Assembly (NCBI GenBank): GCA_036567945.1
Contig: DATCTM010000142.1
Coordinates: 1-29,982 of the forward strand
DNA: 29,982 nt
Reading direction: 5' to 3'
From: BRH-c54 sp036567945
GTDB lineage: Bacteria; Bacteroidota; Bacteroidia; Flavobacteriales_E; Vicingaceae
Numbering within the stretch: position 1 is the stretch's first letter; the number at the start of each line of letters is the position of its first letter. Shown in pieces: positions 16,469 through 24,338 of the stretch. The position numbers and the translations under genes are program-made. Under the pieces are notes generated by a model that was not told where the DNA came from, did no database searches, and saw only the letters and a program-made list of their open reading frames with translations.

Positions 16469-17419
16469 TTATTTCTCAGACTTGTTATAAGCCATTATAA
16501 TTTCTTTAACCAACTGATGTCTAATAACATCATTTTCGTCAAATTGTACAAAACTAATTCCTTTTATTCCTTTTAATACCGAAAGCGATTGCATTAAGCC
16601 CGAAGGTTGATTTTTGGGTAAATCTATTTGTGTAGGATCTCCATTAATAATGAACTTGGCAGACTTTCCCATTCTGGTTAAAAACATTTTAAACTGACTT
16701 TGAGTAGCATTTTGAGCCTCATCTAAAATCACAAAAGCTTTATCTAAGGTACGTCCACGCATAAAAGCCAAAGGAGCAATTTGTATAATGCCGCCATCCA
16801 TCATTTCATTTAGCTTTTCAGAAGGAATCATATCTCGTAAGGCATCATATAAGGGTTGTAAATAAGGATCTAACTTTTCTTTTAAATCTCCCGGTAGAAA
16901 GCCTAAGTTTTCACCCGCTTCTACAGCCGGACGAGTAAGAATAATTCTTCTTACCTCTTTATTCTTTAATGCTCTTACAGCCAATGCAACTGCGGTGTAA
17001 GATTTTCCTGTTCCCGCAGGACCGACAGCAAAAACCATATCATTTTTATCTATTTCTTCCACCAATTTTCTTTGGTTAGCCGTTTTTGCTTTTACAATAA
17101 GTCCGCTATTACCATACACCAATACATCCGCTTCGTTTCTTAGCGTTTCACTGTTTTCTAACGTGCCGTCTTCATTCATTAAACGTTCGATATTATTTTC
17201 AGTAAGTTGTTTGTATTTTAACAGATGAGCTATTAGTAAGGCTATTTTTTGTTTAAAAGCACTCAATTCATTGTCTTCACCAATGGCTTTTAACTCATTT
17301 CCTCTGGCAATAATTTTTATGCGAGGAAAAAACTTTTTTATGGTAGTAAGTTTGGCATCGTTTACCCCGTATAAATCTACCGGGTTAATTTCTGAAATAT
17401 CTATTGTTGTTTCGTTCAA
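16469..17419 (-). CDS. PhoH-family ATPase (TTG start)
   Basis: The 316-residue protein belongs to the PhoH/YbeZ group of P-loop ATPases linked to RNA metabolism and ribosome maturation. Walker A is GPAGTGKS (133-140) and Walker B FVILDEAQN (229-237). An N-terminal ~60-residue KH-like or RNA-associated segment precedes it, and ILTRPAVEAGENLGFLPG and the late NGDPTQIDLP are family signatures. The start is TTG at 17419: an in-frame TAA lies immediately upstream, and the N-terminal NETTIDISEINPVDLYG looks like the conserved start of flavobacterial homologues. The closest ATG is more than 75 codons in and would cut the fold. It heads a probable operon with the STAS and rnz genes. Confidence 0.92.
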   Translation of the reverse strand: MNETTIDISEINPVDLYGVNDAKLTTIKKFFPRIKIIARGNELKAIGEDNELSAFKQKIALLIAHLLKYKQLTENNIERLMNEDGTLENSETLRNEADVLVYGNSGLIVKAKTANQRKLVEEIDKNDMVFAVGPAGTGKSYTAVALAVRALKNKEVRRIILTRPAVEAGENLGFLPGDLKEKLDPYLQPLYDALRDMIPSEKLNEMMDGGIIQIAPLAFMRGRTLDKAFVILDEAQNATQSQFKMFLTRMGKSAKFIINGDPTQIDLPKNQPSGLMQSLSVLKGIKGISFVQFDENDVIRHQLVKEIIMAYNKSEK

Positions 17420-17549
17420 TTATATGGGTTTTAATTCTAATTTTGTAAGCAATTATCATTTGTAAAAATCATTATTTTAATTGAAATAGTAGTTTTTTAA
17501 ATAGAAGTTTTTATTAACCATTGCATAATTAATTGTTGAAACTTTTTTT

Positions 17550-18332
17550 ATGAGCATCATTACACTAACAACAGATTTAGGTACAACAGATAGTTATGTT
17601 GCTTCTGTAAAAGGTGCGATATTTAAAAACTACCCTCAGGCAACTATTGTTGATATTTCTCATGAAATACCTGCTTTCGATTTACTAAAAACAGCTTTTT
17701 TACTCAAATCGTGCTATGCAGATTTTCCTCCGGGAACCATACACATTATTGGAGTAGATTCTGAAGCCAATATTGATTCGCCACATGTGGTTGTACAATA
17801 TAAAGAACAATATTTTATTGGAGCTGACAACGGTATTTTTTCAATGATTTTTGATACCGTTCCTAACAAAGCCATTGCATTAGATTTTTCCTTGGATACT
17901 GATTTAATTACTTTTCCTACTAAAGATGTGTTTATAAAAGCAGCTTGCCATATTGCCAGAGGAGGAACCATGGAAATGCTCGGAAAACCACTTAAAAAGC
18001 TCAATGCAAAACAAATGTTTAGAGCCTTAACCGAAAACAATACCATTGTAGGAATTGCCATTTACATAGACCATTACGGAAATGTAATTACCAATATTTC
18101 TAAACAACTGTTTCAGGAGTTTGGTAAGGGAAGAGGCTTTAATATCCTTTTTAGAGATTCAGATTATAACATTAGTGAGATTTCTAAATCGTATAACGAT
18201 GTGCCCAGAGGAGAACGTGTAGCCCTGTTTAGCTCCACAGGTTTTATTGAAATAGCCATAAACAATGGTAGAGCTAATGATTTGTTCGGAATAGAATTTA
18301 AAGATACCATAAGAATACAATTTGATGATTAG
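17550..18332 (+). CDS. SAM hydrolase (S-adenosyl-L-methionine hydroxide adenosyltransferase, DUF62)
   Basis: The 260-residue protein opens with ITLTTDLGTTDSYVASVKG, which includes the conserved acidic and Thr/Ser residues of the chlorinase/fluorinase-like family. DISHEIPAFD, HIIGVDSE, GADNGIF, and IYIDHYGNVITNI follow in family order. Most bacterial members hydrolyse SAM to adenosine and methionine rather than halogenate it. The halogenase-specific loop is not obvious. The protein is cytoplasmic. It overlaps the next gene by 8 bases, so the two are co-translated. It is divergent from phoH with a 130-base shared intergenic region. Confidence 0.9.
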   Translation: MSIITLTTDLGTTDSYVASVKGAIFKNYPQATIVDISHEIPAFDLLKTAFLLKSCYADFPPGTIHIIGVDSEANIDSPHVVVQYKEQYFIGADNGIFSMIFDTVPNKAIALDFSLDTDLITFPTKDVFIKAACHIARGGTMEMLGKPLKKLNAKQMFRALTENNTIVGIAIYIDHYGNVITNISKQLFQEFGKGRGFNILFRDSDYNISEISKSYNDVPRGERVALFSSTGFIEIAINNGRANDLFGIEFKDTIRIQFDD

Positions 18333-18618
18333 AATAGTAAAAATGACTTTTCAGTCTGAAAAAGTGCCTGCTTTTTTAGAAAAATTTAATGCCAACAAAC
18401 AACACATTAGAAATTTTGAGGGAGTAGAGCACCTTTCTTTATTAAAAGACAAAAAGCAAACCAATATATTTTTTACGTACAGCCATTGGCAAAGCGAAGC
18501 ACATTTAGAAAATTACAGAAAATCAGCTTTTTTTAAACAATTTTGGAGTGAATTAAAACCTTATTTTGCAGCTAAAGCCGAAGCGTGGAGTGTAGATGCA
18601 ATTGAAATTTTAGAATAA
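18325..18618 (+). CDS. Antibiotic biosynthesis monooxygenase (ABM)-like domain protein
   Basis: The 97-residue protein starts at ATG 18325; a TTG one codon upstream is not needed. The fold signature is that of a small dimeric alpha+beta barrel: IRIVKMTFQSEKVPAFLEKF, then RNFEGVEHLSLLKD, NIFFTYSHWQSEAHLENY and KQFWSELKPYFAAKAEAWSV. These are typical of ABM/YgiN-like proteins, whose substrates range from quinones to heme. It lies inside the SAM hydrolase/aminotransferase operon, overlapping the first by 8 bases and 4 bases before the second. The substrate is unknown. Confidence 0.85.
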   Translation: MIRIVKMTFQSEKVPAFLEKFNANKQHIRNFEGVEHLSLLKDKKQTNIFFTYSHWQSEAHLENYRKSAFFKQFWSELKPYFAAKAEAWSVDAIEILE

Positions 18619-18622
18619 CCCG

Positions 18623-19813
18623 ATGGAACAGCAACGAATTGATACTTTTTTACAACTACAAGGACAAACCAACCCTAGTCCGTATTTAATTGATGTTGAA
18701 AAAGCAGAAGGCATTTATATTTGGGATAAATTCGGAAAAAGATACATGGATATGATTGCCGGAGTGGCAGTAAACAATATTGGTCATCGTCATCCCGAAG
18801 TAGTGAAAGCCATTAAAGAGCAGCTCGATAAATATTTACACGTAATGGTGTATGGCGAGTACATTCAAGATGCGCAATTAGCGTTAGCAGAAAATTTAGC
18901 TTCTGTGTTACCCGCATCACTTTCCTGTTCTTATATCGTTAATTCGGGTACGGAAGCCAACGAAGCAGCCGTTAAGTTAGCCAAAAGATATACGGGAAGA
19001 AAACACATTGTTGCTTGCGAAGGAGCTTATCATGGCAGTACGCACGGTTCGCTTAGTTTTACCAATAACGAAACTAAAAAGGCTGCTTTTACACCTTTAT
19101 TGCCCAACGTAGATTTTATAAAGTTTAATGATGTAGCTTCTTTAGAAGTGATTACTGAAGCCACTGCTTGTGTTATAATAGAAACCATACAAGGCGATGC
19201 AGGATTGATAAAACCTACGATGGAGTTTATCAATGTATTGAGAAATAAATGTACTGAAAAAGGTGCTTTATTAATTTTTGATGAAGTGCAAGTAGGGATG
19301 GGTAGGACAGGAAAAATGTTTGCTTTTGAACATTATGGCGTAGTACCGGACATCCTTACTCTCGGAAAAGCCTTAGGAGGCGGAATGCCTATTGGAGCTT
19401 TTGTTGCTTCTCATGAAATGATGCAAACTTTAACGCATAACCCTGTGTTGGGGCATATAACCACTTTTGGCGGACATCCGGTAATTGCTGCTGCTGCCAA
19501 TGCTTGTTTAAATGTGTTAAAAACCACCGATTGGATTGCCCAAACAGAACGAAAAGGACAGTTGTTGGAAGAGTTGCTGTTGAACCACCCCAAAATAAAA
19601 GAAATAAGAAGAGCAGGCTTATTTTTTGCCATAGAAATGGAAGCAGTTGAAGTAGTACAACAAGTAGTAGATAATTGCTTAAAAGAAGGCGTAATAGGCT
19701 TTTGGTTTCTTTCTACACCAACTGCGTTTAGGCTCTCTCCACCATTATGCATTAGTGATGAAGAATTAAAAACTGCTGCAGCCATTATCCTAAAAGTAAT
19801 GGATAGCTTGTAG
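18623..19813 (+). CDS. Class III PLP-dependent aminotransferase (acetylornithine/aspartate aminotransferase family)
   Basis: The 396-residue protein has the full class III layout: DMIAGVAVNNIGHRHPEVV near the N-terminus, SGTEANEAAVKLAKR (108-122), GAYHGST for the PLP ring contact, FDEVQVGMGRTGKMF (219-233) with the coenzyme-binding Asp220, and the Schiff-base Lys249 in LTLGKALGGGMPIGAF. HITTFGGHPV is the expected phosphate contact of the partner subunit. It resembles the ornithine/acetylornithine branch, but substrate specificity cannot be read safely. No arginine-synthesis genes are beside it. It ends the three-gene operon. Confidence 0.92.
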   Translation: MEQQRIDTFLQLQGQTNPSPYLIDVEKAEGIYIWDKFGKRYMDMIAGVAVNNIGHRHPEVVKAIKEQLDKYLHVMVYGEYIQDAQLALAENLASVLPASLSCSYIVNSGTEANEAAVKLAKRYTGRKHIVACEGAYHGSTHGSLSFTNNETKKAAFTPLLPNVDFIKFNDVASLEVITEATACVIIETIQGDAGLIKPTMEFINVLRNKCTEKGALLIFDEVQVGMGRTGKMFAFEHYGVVPDILTLGKALGGGMPIGAFVASHEMMQTLTHNPVLGHITTFGGHPVIAAAANACLNVLKTTDWIAQTERKGQLLEELLLNHPKIKEIRRAGLFFAIEMEAVEVVQQVVDNCLKEGVIGFWFLSTPTAFRLSPPLCISDEELKTAAAIILKVMDSL

Positions 19814-19904
19814 ATGGACGTCATTCCTGAAATTTTTAAGGTACGAAGAAAATTATCAGGAAGCTATGCCGGATTAAAATGGATTTTATATTTTATGTGC
19901 TATA
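19814..19904. other. Non-coding junction between core operon and accessory patch
   Basis: No gene is visible. The sequence contains an isolated ATG (19815) and AT-rich text leading to an inverted repeat. It marks the change from the housekeeping operon on the left to the repeat-linked genes on the right. Confidence 0.4.
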
Positions 19905-19971
19905 AAACACCACCAGCGTGTACGATGGCGGCAGCGAAGGTTTTTAGCTCTATCTTTTAAAGGTGGTGTTT
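19905..19971. repeat. 10-bp inverted repeat at the edge of the accessory patch
   Basis: Arms AAACACCACC (19905-19914) and GGTGGTGTTT (19962-19971) pair perfectly around 47 bases that include a GC-richer stretch (GATGGCGGCAGCG). It ends 6 bases before the stop of the coiled-coil gene. The right arm resembles GGTTGGTGTTT and GGTGGGTGTTA found after the next two genes. It could be a terminator-like hairpin or a cassette end. Confidence 0.65.
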
Positions 19972-19976
19972 GTCCT

Positions 19977-21233
19977 TCAATTTCCTTTATTGAATGCTTT
20001 AACTATTTTCTCAATAATACTAACTTGTTTATCCGTGATTGAAGATGTATCATCATGAGTAAAATGAATCGGAGAGCGATTAATTTCTTTTAATACATCA
20101 GTCAGGTATTCAGAAGCCTTTTCTGGGCTATACTTTTTAATTTCACGTGCAAAAGCAACAATTGATTTTGCTAATACAAGTTTATATGCGTAGTCATCAG
20201 CTAATCTTTTTTGTTTTAGATATTGCTTCGAAGCAAATGTTGCGCCAGTTATAGCTATGCCTACAAATACTATTCTTGCAATAATTCCATTCACTGAATC
20301 AGCGGATATTTCTTTCCCATTTAAATCAAATTTTAAGATTAATAATGCGGTGCCGAATAGGGAAATCAGAAGAAATACAATTGCAGTGATTAGCCATTGC
20401 TTTCTCTTCTTAGTATCTTTTTCTTCAGTATATTGAATATTCAGAGCCGCACTCATACCTTCTGTTGCTTTTAATCCTAAAGCTTGTTCAGATTCTTCGA
20501 TTAGTTTGTCAACTTGAACTCTTTTGCTATCGAACTCGTCAATAATTTTTTTGGCTGATTCACTTTTATCATCTATATCGGTTTTGTAACTATCAATATT
20601 ACTCTTGAAAGCTAAAACTTCTTTCTTTGAGTTCTCTATTTCTTGTTTTGCTTGATTTAGTTGCTCATAGATTTGATTAATCGAAGTCAAGTTATTTTGA
20701 CTTGTAGCTAATTCACTTTCGATTAGTCCTTTCTTCTCATCAAAACTGTTGATTAGTTCAATTGATTTATTAAAATTTGATTCAATCTGACTCACTTGTT
20801 TTTTAAGTTTATCCAGTCCTTTTAATTGAGCTTGATAACTTCTTCTTAATCCTGCGATATCTTTTAAAGAATTTTTAAAGGTTGAATAATTCTTAATTCT
20901 ACTTTCAAGTCCAGACAGAATAACATTATAATAAAGTGAATCAGTTTGTGTAATGAATTTATTTACATCATTCCTGTTGGTAAATAGTGCTTGTACTTGA
21001 TTGTGAATTTGTGTCTGATTTGTTACTGGGAGCTCTTCAAATAGTTCTTCATTAATTGCCTGTAATATTAATTCTTTCAAATACTCGCATGTATTTATCG
21101 AATCATTAAGTCTTACGGGGATGCTGTGTACATTAAATTGATGGTCAGGAGCATTCACTAAGTGAGCATTTGCTTGTGTAAACAAACTTGGGTCTTGAAG
21201 CCAAGTTGATATGTTTTGAGAATAAATATTCAT
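19977..21233 (-). CDS. Coiled-coil protein with two transmembrane helices
   Basis: The 418-residue protein has no signal peptide. Residues 1-110 are globular and rich in Asn/Gln. Residues ~120-260 form a long coiled coil (LKGLDKLKKQVSQIESNFNK onward, with heptad-like Leu/Ile/Ser spacing). ALGLKATEGMSAAL (251-264) leads into a charged patch, then transmembrane helices at about 281-300 and 318-335. The C-terminal ~80 residues are helical (LADDYAYKLVLAKSIVAFAREI). I do not recognise a named family. The helix-membrane-helix layout resembles uncharacterised membrane proteins often found in mobile or defence islands, but that is an impression only. It is preceded by a copy of the promoter-bearing repeat. 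Confidence 0.8.
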   Translation of the reverse strand: MNIYSQNISTWLQDPSLFTQANAHLVNAPDHQFNVHSIPVRLNDSINTCEYLKELILQAINEELFEELPVTNQTQIHNQVQALFTNRNDVNKFITQTDSLYYNVILSGLESRIKNYSTFKNSLKDIAGLRRSYQAQLKGLDKLKKQVSQIESNFNKSIELINSFDEKKGLIESELATSQNNLTSINQIYEQLNQAKQEIENSKKEVLAFKSNIDSYKTDIDDKSESAKKIIDEFDSKRVQVDKLIEESEQALGLKATEGMSAALNIQYTEEKDTKKRKQWLITAIVFLLISLFGTALLILKFDLNGKEISADSVNGIIARIVFVGIAITGATFASKQYLKQKRLADDYAYKLVLAKSIVAFAREIKKYSPEKASEYLTDVLKEINRSPIHFTHDDTSSITDKQVSIIEKIVKAFNKGN

Positions 21234-21295
21234 ATTATCTGTTTATTGAATATAACTTATATATGTACACTTTATTGGTCGCTTATATTTTTTTG

Positions 21296-21357
21296 TAAAT
21301 GTATAAAAAAATAACTTAAAAATCATCCAAACAGCAATTTAGGGTTGGTGTTTTTAA
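21296..21357 (-). repeat. Promoter-bearing repeat, copy 1
   Basis: About 49 of 59 columns match copy 2 by hand alignment with one gap. Read on the minus strand it runs from the end of the RsgA gene, AACACCAACCCTAAATTGC, to the box TACATTTA (21296-21303), one base off the consensus -7 element. It stands 62 bases upstream of the coiled-coil gene start. Confidence 0.65.
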
Positions 21358-21400
21358 CCAAATAAATGCTTTAAACAGGGGGTACGTAATTTTTAGAACT

Positions 21401-22465
21401 TTATTTTTTTCTGTTGATGTCCCTTTTGTAATGCTTTACCAATTTTCCAAATTCCTTATCTTTTTTCCGTCTTTCAACAACCGAAGATTCAAAATGAGCC
21501 TTCTCTTTTTCTAATTTCAGGTAATTTTCATATGAAGCGCTATCTATTTCTCCCTTTTCAACCGCTTCAATAACAGCACAGCCTATCTCATTGGTGTGCG
21601 TACAATCTTTAAACTTACAATGCTGAGAAAGCTTGGTAATCATATCAAATGTAATTTCTAATCCGCTTGTTGCATCGGCAATACCCACTTCTCTCATTCC
21701 CGGATTATCAATTAAAATTCCTCCGTTTTCAAGAATAATTAATTCTCTGTGACTTGTAACGTGTTTCCCTTTATTTGTATGCTGGCTAATTTTACCTGTT
21801 CGCATTTTAGATTTTCCGGAAAGATTATTTAATAGTGTAGATTTTCCAACACCTGAAGAACCAAGCATACAATAGGTTTTACCTTTTTCAATAATCGTTT
21901 TTATTTTGTCGTACCCATCTTGAGATTCGTTACTTATTGCAATAATCGGAACATGATGAATTCGAGCTTTTATTTTCTCCAATATCTCTAAAGTCTGCTG
22001 TTCATCAATTAAATCAATTTTAGTGAGCACTATAATAGGGCTAACCTTTGATGAATTACAAATTGTCAGGTATCTTTCAAGTCTATTAATATTGAAATCC
22101 CTATCAGCGGCTTGCACCAATAATGCGTAATCAATATTTGTTGCTATTATTTGTATCTCTCCAAATTTGCTAACGTCCTGTCTGGAAATAACAGAGAACC
22201 TCGGTAATATGCTATGAATAATGGAGAAATCTGAATCATAAATTGTTATTGCCACCCAATCACCAACAGCGGGAAAATCTTCACGACTTTTTGCGGTAAA
22301 TCGTAAATTCCCTGTTATCTCGGCTTCAAATTCTCCTTTCTCAGTCTTTACAATATATCTTTCTTTGTGTTCTGATATTACTCTTCCAATCTCAAACTCT
22401 TTAAGGTTATACTCATTCCTTAATTTTTCAAGTTTATCATTATATCCTAAATCTTCTAATGTCAT
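21401..22465 (-). CDS. rsgA: RsgA-family ribosome small-subunit-dependent GTPase
   Basis: The 354-residue protein is a circularly permuted GTPase that assists late 30S maturation. An N-terminal OB-like domain (about 25-90, IGRVISEHKERYIVK, FPAVGDWVAI) precedes the G domain in the permuted order G4 TKID (148-151), G1 GSSGVGKST (202-210), threonine-containing switch TNKGKHVTSH, and G3 DNPG (253-256). The zinc site C-x4-C-x-H-x5-C is at Cys283, Cys288, His290 and Cys296. All catalytic features are intact. The repeat at both ends and the position beside unrelated genes suggest an accessory copy; whether the genome has another rsgA cannot be told from this window. Confidence 0.93.
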   Translation of the reverse strand: MTLEDLGYNDKLEKLRNEYNLKEFEIGRVISEHKERYIVKTEKGEFEAEITGNLRFTAKSREDFPAVGDWVAITIYDSDFSIIHSILPRFSVISRQDVSKFGEIQIIATNIDYALLVQAADRDFNINRLERYLTICNSSKVSPIIVLTKIDLIDEQQTLEILEKIKARIHHVPIIAISNESQDGYDKIKTIIEKGKTYCMLGSSGVGKSTLLNNLSGKSKMRTGKISQHTNKGKHVTSHRELIILENGGILIDNPGMREVGIADATSGLEITFDMITKLSQHCKFKDCTHTNEIGCAVIEAVEKGEIDSASYENYLKLEKEKAHFESSVVERRKKDKEFGKLVKHYKRDINRKK

Positions 22466-22548
22466 TTCAATATAGAATTGATTAGCTTATTTAATACTTA
22501 CGGTCATTTTTTAGCCTGACCGTTAATTTATAGATAGGTATGGGTTTT

Positions 22549-22619
22549 TATCAGACTTATTTTTCCCAAATGTATAAAAAATAGTTTATAAACCATCAAA
22601 ATAGCTATTTAGGGTGGGT
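22549..22619 (-). repeat. Promoter-bearing repeat, copy 2
   Basis: This copy shares its right part (CAAATGTATAAAAAATAG onward to GGGTGGGTGTT) with copy 1 and its left part (ATCAGACTTATTTT to AAATAG) with copy 3. Between it and the RsgA start lies a further 7-bp hairpin (ACGGTCA/TGACCGT). Confidence 0.65.
22567..22599 (-). promoter_or_regulatory. Predicted promoter of the RsgA gene
   Basis: On the minus strand a TTG (22597-22599) is followed after 22 bases by a perfect -7 element TACATTTG (22567-22574). It lies about 100 bases upstream of the start codon, inside repeat copy 2. Confidence 0.5.
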
Positions 22620-22625
22620 GTTATT

Positions 22626-23144
22626 TTAAACAAGTGGCTTCCAGTTTTCACGTCTGATGGCATAAACTAACTCATCTAATAATAAGTTATCTTTAATTAA
22701 AACTTGGTCAAATTTTCCTTCCAACACAAAGTTGTTCTTTTCTAATACTTTTTGCGAAGCAATGTTGGTTCCATAAGGTCTGGCAAATACTCGGTTAATA
22801 GCATAGGTTTCAAAAGCAAAATCAACAATAAGTTTAATAGCATTGCTAATAATACCTTGTCCCCAAAATGGTTCTGCCAACCAGTATCCGAGTTCAGCAT
22901 TTTTTCTATGAATATCATTTTGCGGATGTATGCCAATTCCACCTACCGCTTGTCCATCAATGTCAATAGCAAAAATATGTATGGGGTCGTCTTTAGTTGC
23001 CATTTCAATAAATGCTTTTCCATCTTTTTCAGAATAAGGAAAAGGAAATTGATCAGTCATATTTTTTGCAATGTTCCAATTGTTGGCATACTTCACCAAA
23101 TTGTCTAAGTCAGATATCTTCCAAGGCCTGAGTTTAAATTTCAT
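22626..23144 (-). CDS. GNAT-family N-acetyltransferase (RimJ/RimL-like)
   Basis: The 172-residue protein has the GNAT fold: LRPWKISDLDNLVKYANN at the N-terminus, IFAIDIDGQAVGGIGIHP for strands 2-4, AELGYWLAEPFWGQGIISNA with the acetyl-CoA pyrophosphate loop (WGQGI), and NRVFARPYGTNIASQKVLEKNNF at the end. The RimJ/RimL/YdaF-like subgroup acetylates N-termini of ribosomal proteins or small amines. The substrate is not deducible. It has no signal peptide and ends near a GGTGGGTGTT element. It is the promoter-proximal member of the three-gene minus-strand patch, and repeat copy 3 precedes it. Confidence 0.9.
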   Translation of the reverse strand: MKFKLRPWKISDLDNLVKYANNWNIAKNMTDQFPFPYSEKDGKAFIEMATKDDPIHIFAIDIDGQAVGGIGIHPQNDIHRKNAELGYWLAEPFWGQGIISNAIKLIVDFAFETYAINRVFARPYGTNIASQKVLEKNNFVLEGKFDQVLIKDNLLLDELVYAIRRENWKPLV

Positions 23145-23189
23145 TTTACTGTTTTATAATTACCGCTAATAAATCAAGTAGGTCTGACT

Positions 23190-23243
23190 TAATCAGACTT
23201 ATTTTCAAATATATAAAAAATAGCTTATAAATCAAGTAAATAG
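23190..23243 (-). repeat. Promoter-bearing repeat, copy 3
   Basis: It matches copy 2 from ATCAGACTTATTTT through AAATAG with a 3-base gap, then diverges where copies 1 and 2 carry the GGTGTT end. A TCTGA/TCAGA hairpin overlaps its left edge. Confidence 0.6.
23206..23235 (-). promoter_or_regulatory. Predicted promoter of the GNAT gene
   Basis: On the minus strand TTG (23233-23235), a 19-base spacer and a perfect -7 box TATATTTG (23206-23213) match the Bacteroidota consensus. It lies 62 bases before the GNAT start. Confidence 0.6.
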
Positions 23244-23284
23244 TTTTTCAACAGGTATATATTGCTTATTTTAATAAAATATAG

Positions 23285-23315
23285 TTGGCAAATTAAATAT
23301 AAATAAATACTTTAG
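23285..23315 (+). promoter_or_regulatory. Possible promoter of the T9SS cargo gene
   Basis: TTG (23285-23287), a 20-base spacer and TACTTTAG (23308-23315, one mismatch to TAnnTTTG) lie 38 bases upstream of the cargo start. Confidence 0.4.
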
Positions 23316-23353
23316 TAGAGTAAAAATCAATTATGAATTAAAAATTTAAACGT

Positions 23354-24223
23354 ATGAAAAAAATTTACTTATTAGCAATTTCTATTATGGGTTTTCAGGC
23401 AATAAATGCTCAGATTACTAACTATGCTGCCATTCCTTATGCAACAGGTTTTGAGAGTGGTACTTTAGATAACAATTGGTACACTACTTCAAGTTCTCAA
23501 GATGGAAGAATACAAATTTGGAACTCTACGAGTTTAATATGGAGTGGAGATACCGCAAAAGCACATACAGATAGTTTATGGCTAGGTATGGATAATAGTC
23601 CGGGAGGAAGTTATGTAACCAATGAAGCTTGGATTGGTTTAGATTTACTAGGCGAAACACAAGTTAGATTTACTTTTTGGTGGGCAGAATGGAATGATGA
23701 AACTGAACCACAAGATGGAATTTATATTTCTGATGATGGTGGAACTTCATTTACTAAAGTACTTGATTTAAATGGTGCTTCTTATACTGATTTACAGTGG
23801 TACTATTTCGATTTAAATTTAGATAGCCTTAATACTGTACATGGCTTAAATTTTACTGCTACTTATGTTATAAAGCTTCAGCAATACGATAATTATTATT
23901 TTGCAGGAGGAAACGATGGTTTCTTATTTGACGATATTAATGTTGAAAGTACGATAGTTTCAAACATTTCAGAGCAAGATGAAGTGAAAGTGAAAGTTTT
24001 TCCTAATCCAACTACAGACTTTGTTAACATTAGCTTAAGCAAGTCAAATAATAACTATTCTTACCAATTATATTCAATAGATGGACAATTAATTGAAGAA
24101 AATAATTCAATAAACGAAAATAGTATAAAGTTGAATTTATCTGATTATAATGCTGGAGTTTACTTTGTTAACCTTTATAGCAATGGAGAAATGATACACT
24201 CTCACAAACTATTCAAACAATAA
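23354..24223 (+). CDS. T9SS type A sorting-domain secreted protein
   Basis: The protein has 289 residues. A signal peptide ends at FQAINAQ (about residue 20). Residues ~25-200 form a beta-sandwich domain beginning YATGFESGTLDNNWYT and ending FLFDDINVES, a layout typical of MAM/jelly-roll modules on Bacteroidota surface proteins. Residues ~213-289 are a type A sorting domain (VFPNPTTDFVNISL ... LSDYNAGVYFVNLYSNGE ... HKLFKQ), which routes the protein through the type IX system for outer-membrane attachment or release. No catalytic motif is visible, so ligand binding or adhesion is the best guess. It is monocistronic, with its own likely promoter and terminator. Confidence 0.92.
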   Translation: MKKIYLLAISIMGFQAINAQITNYAAIPYATGFESGTLDNNWYTTSSSQDGRIQIWNSTSLIWSGDTAKAHTDSLWLGMDNSPGGSYVTNEAWIGLDLLGETQVRFTFWWAEWNDETEPQDGIYISDDGGTSFTKVLDLNGASYTDLQWYYFDLNLDSLNTVHGLNFTATYVIKLQQYDNYYFAGGNDGFLFDDINVESTIVSNISEQDEVKVKVFPNPTTDFVNISLSKSNNNYSYQLYSIDGQLIEENNSINENSIKLNLSDYNAGVYFVNLYSNGEMIHSHKLFKQ

Positions 24224-24244
24224 TATCTATTATTGATGAAACAG

Positions 24245-24279
24245 AAAGAGGCTGATTAAAATAATCAGCCTCTTTTTTT
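24245..24279 (+). terminator. Intrinsic terminator
   Basis: A 13-bp stem (24245-24257 with 24263-24275, core AGGCTGATT/AATCAGCCT), a 5-base loop and a T run follow the T9SS cargo stop by 21 bases. Confidence 0.88.
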
Positions 24280-24338
24280 ATTCAGTATTCTTTATGTTGT
24301 AAGAAAAGTCCTCTAGAGTTTAGAAGTAAGAGAGACTT

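Noticed and set aside
19905..19971. Classic integron attC site
   Set aside because: The inverted repeat is attC-like in size, but RYYYAAC and GTTRRRY core boxes are not convincingly present and no integrase is in the window.
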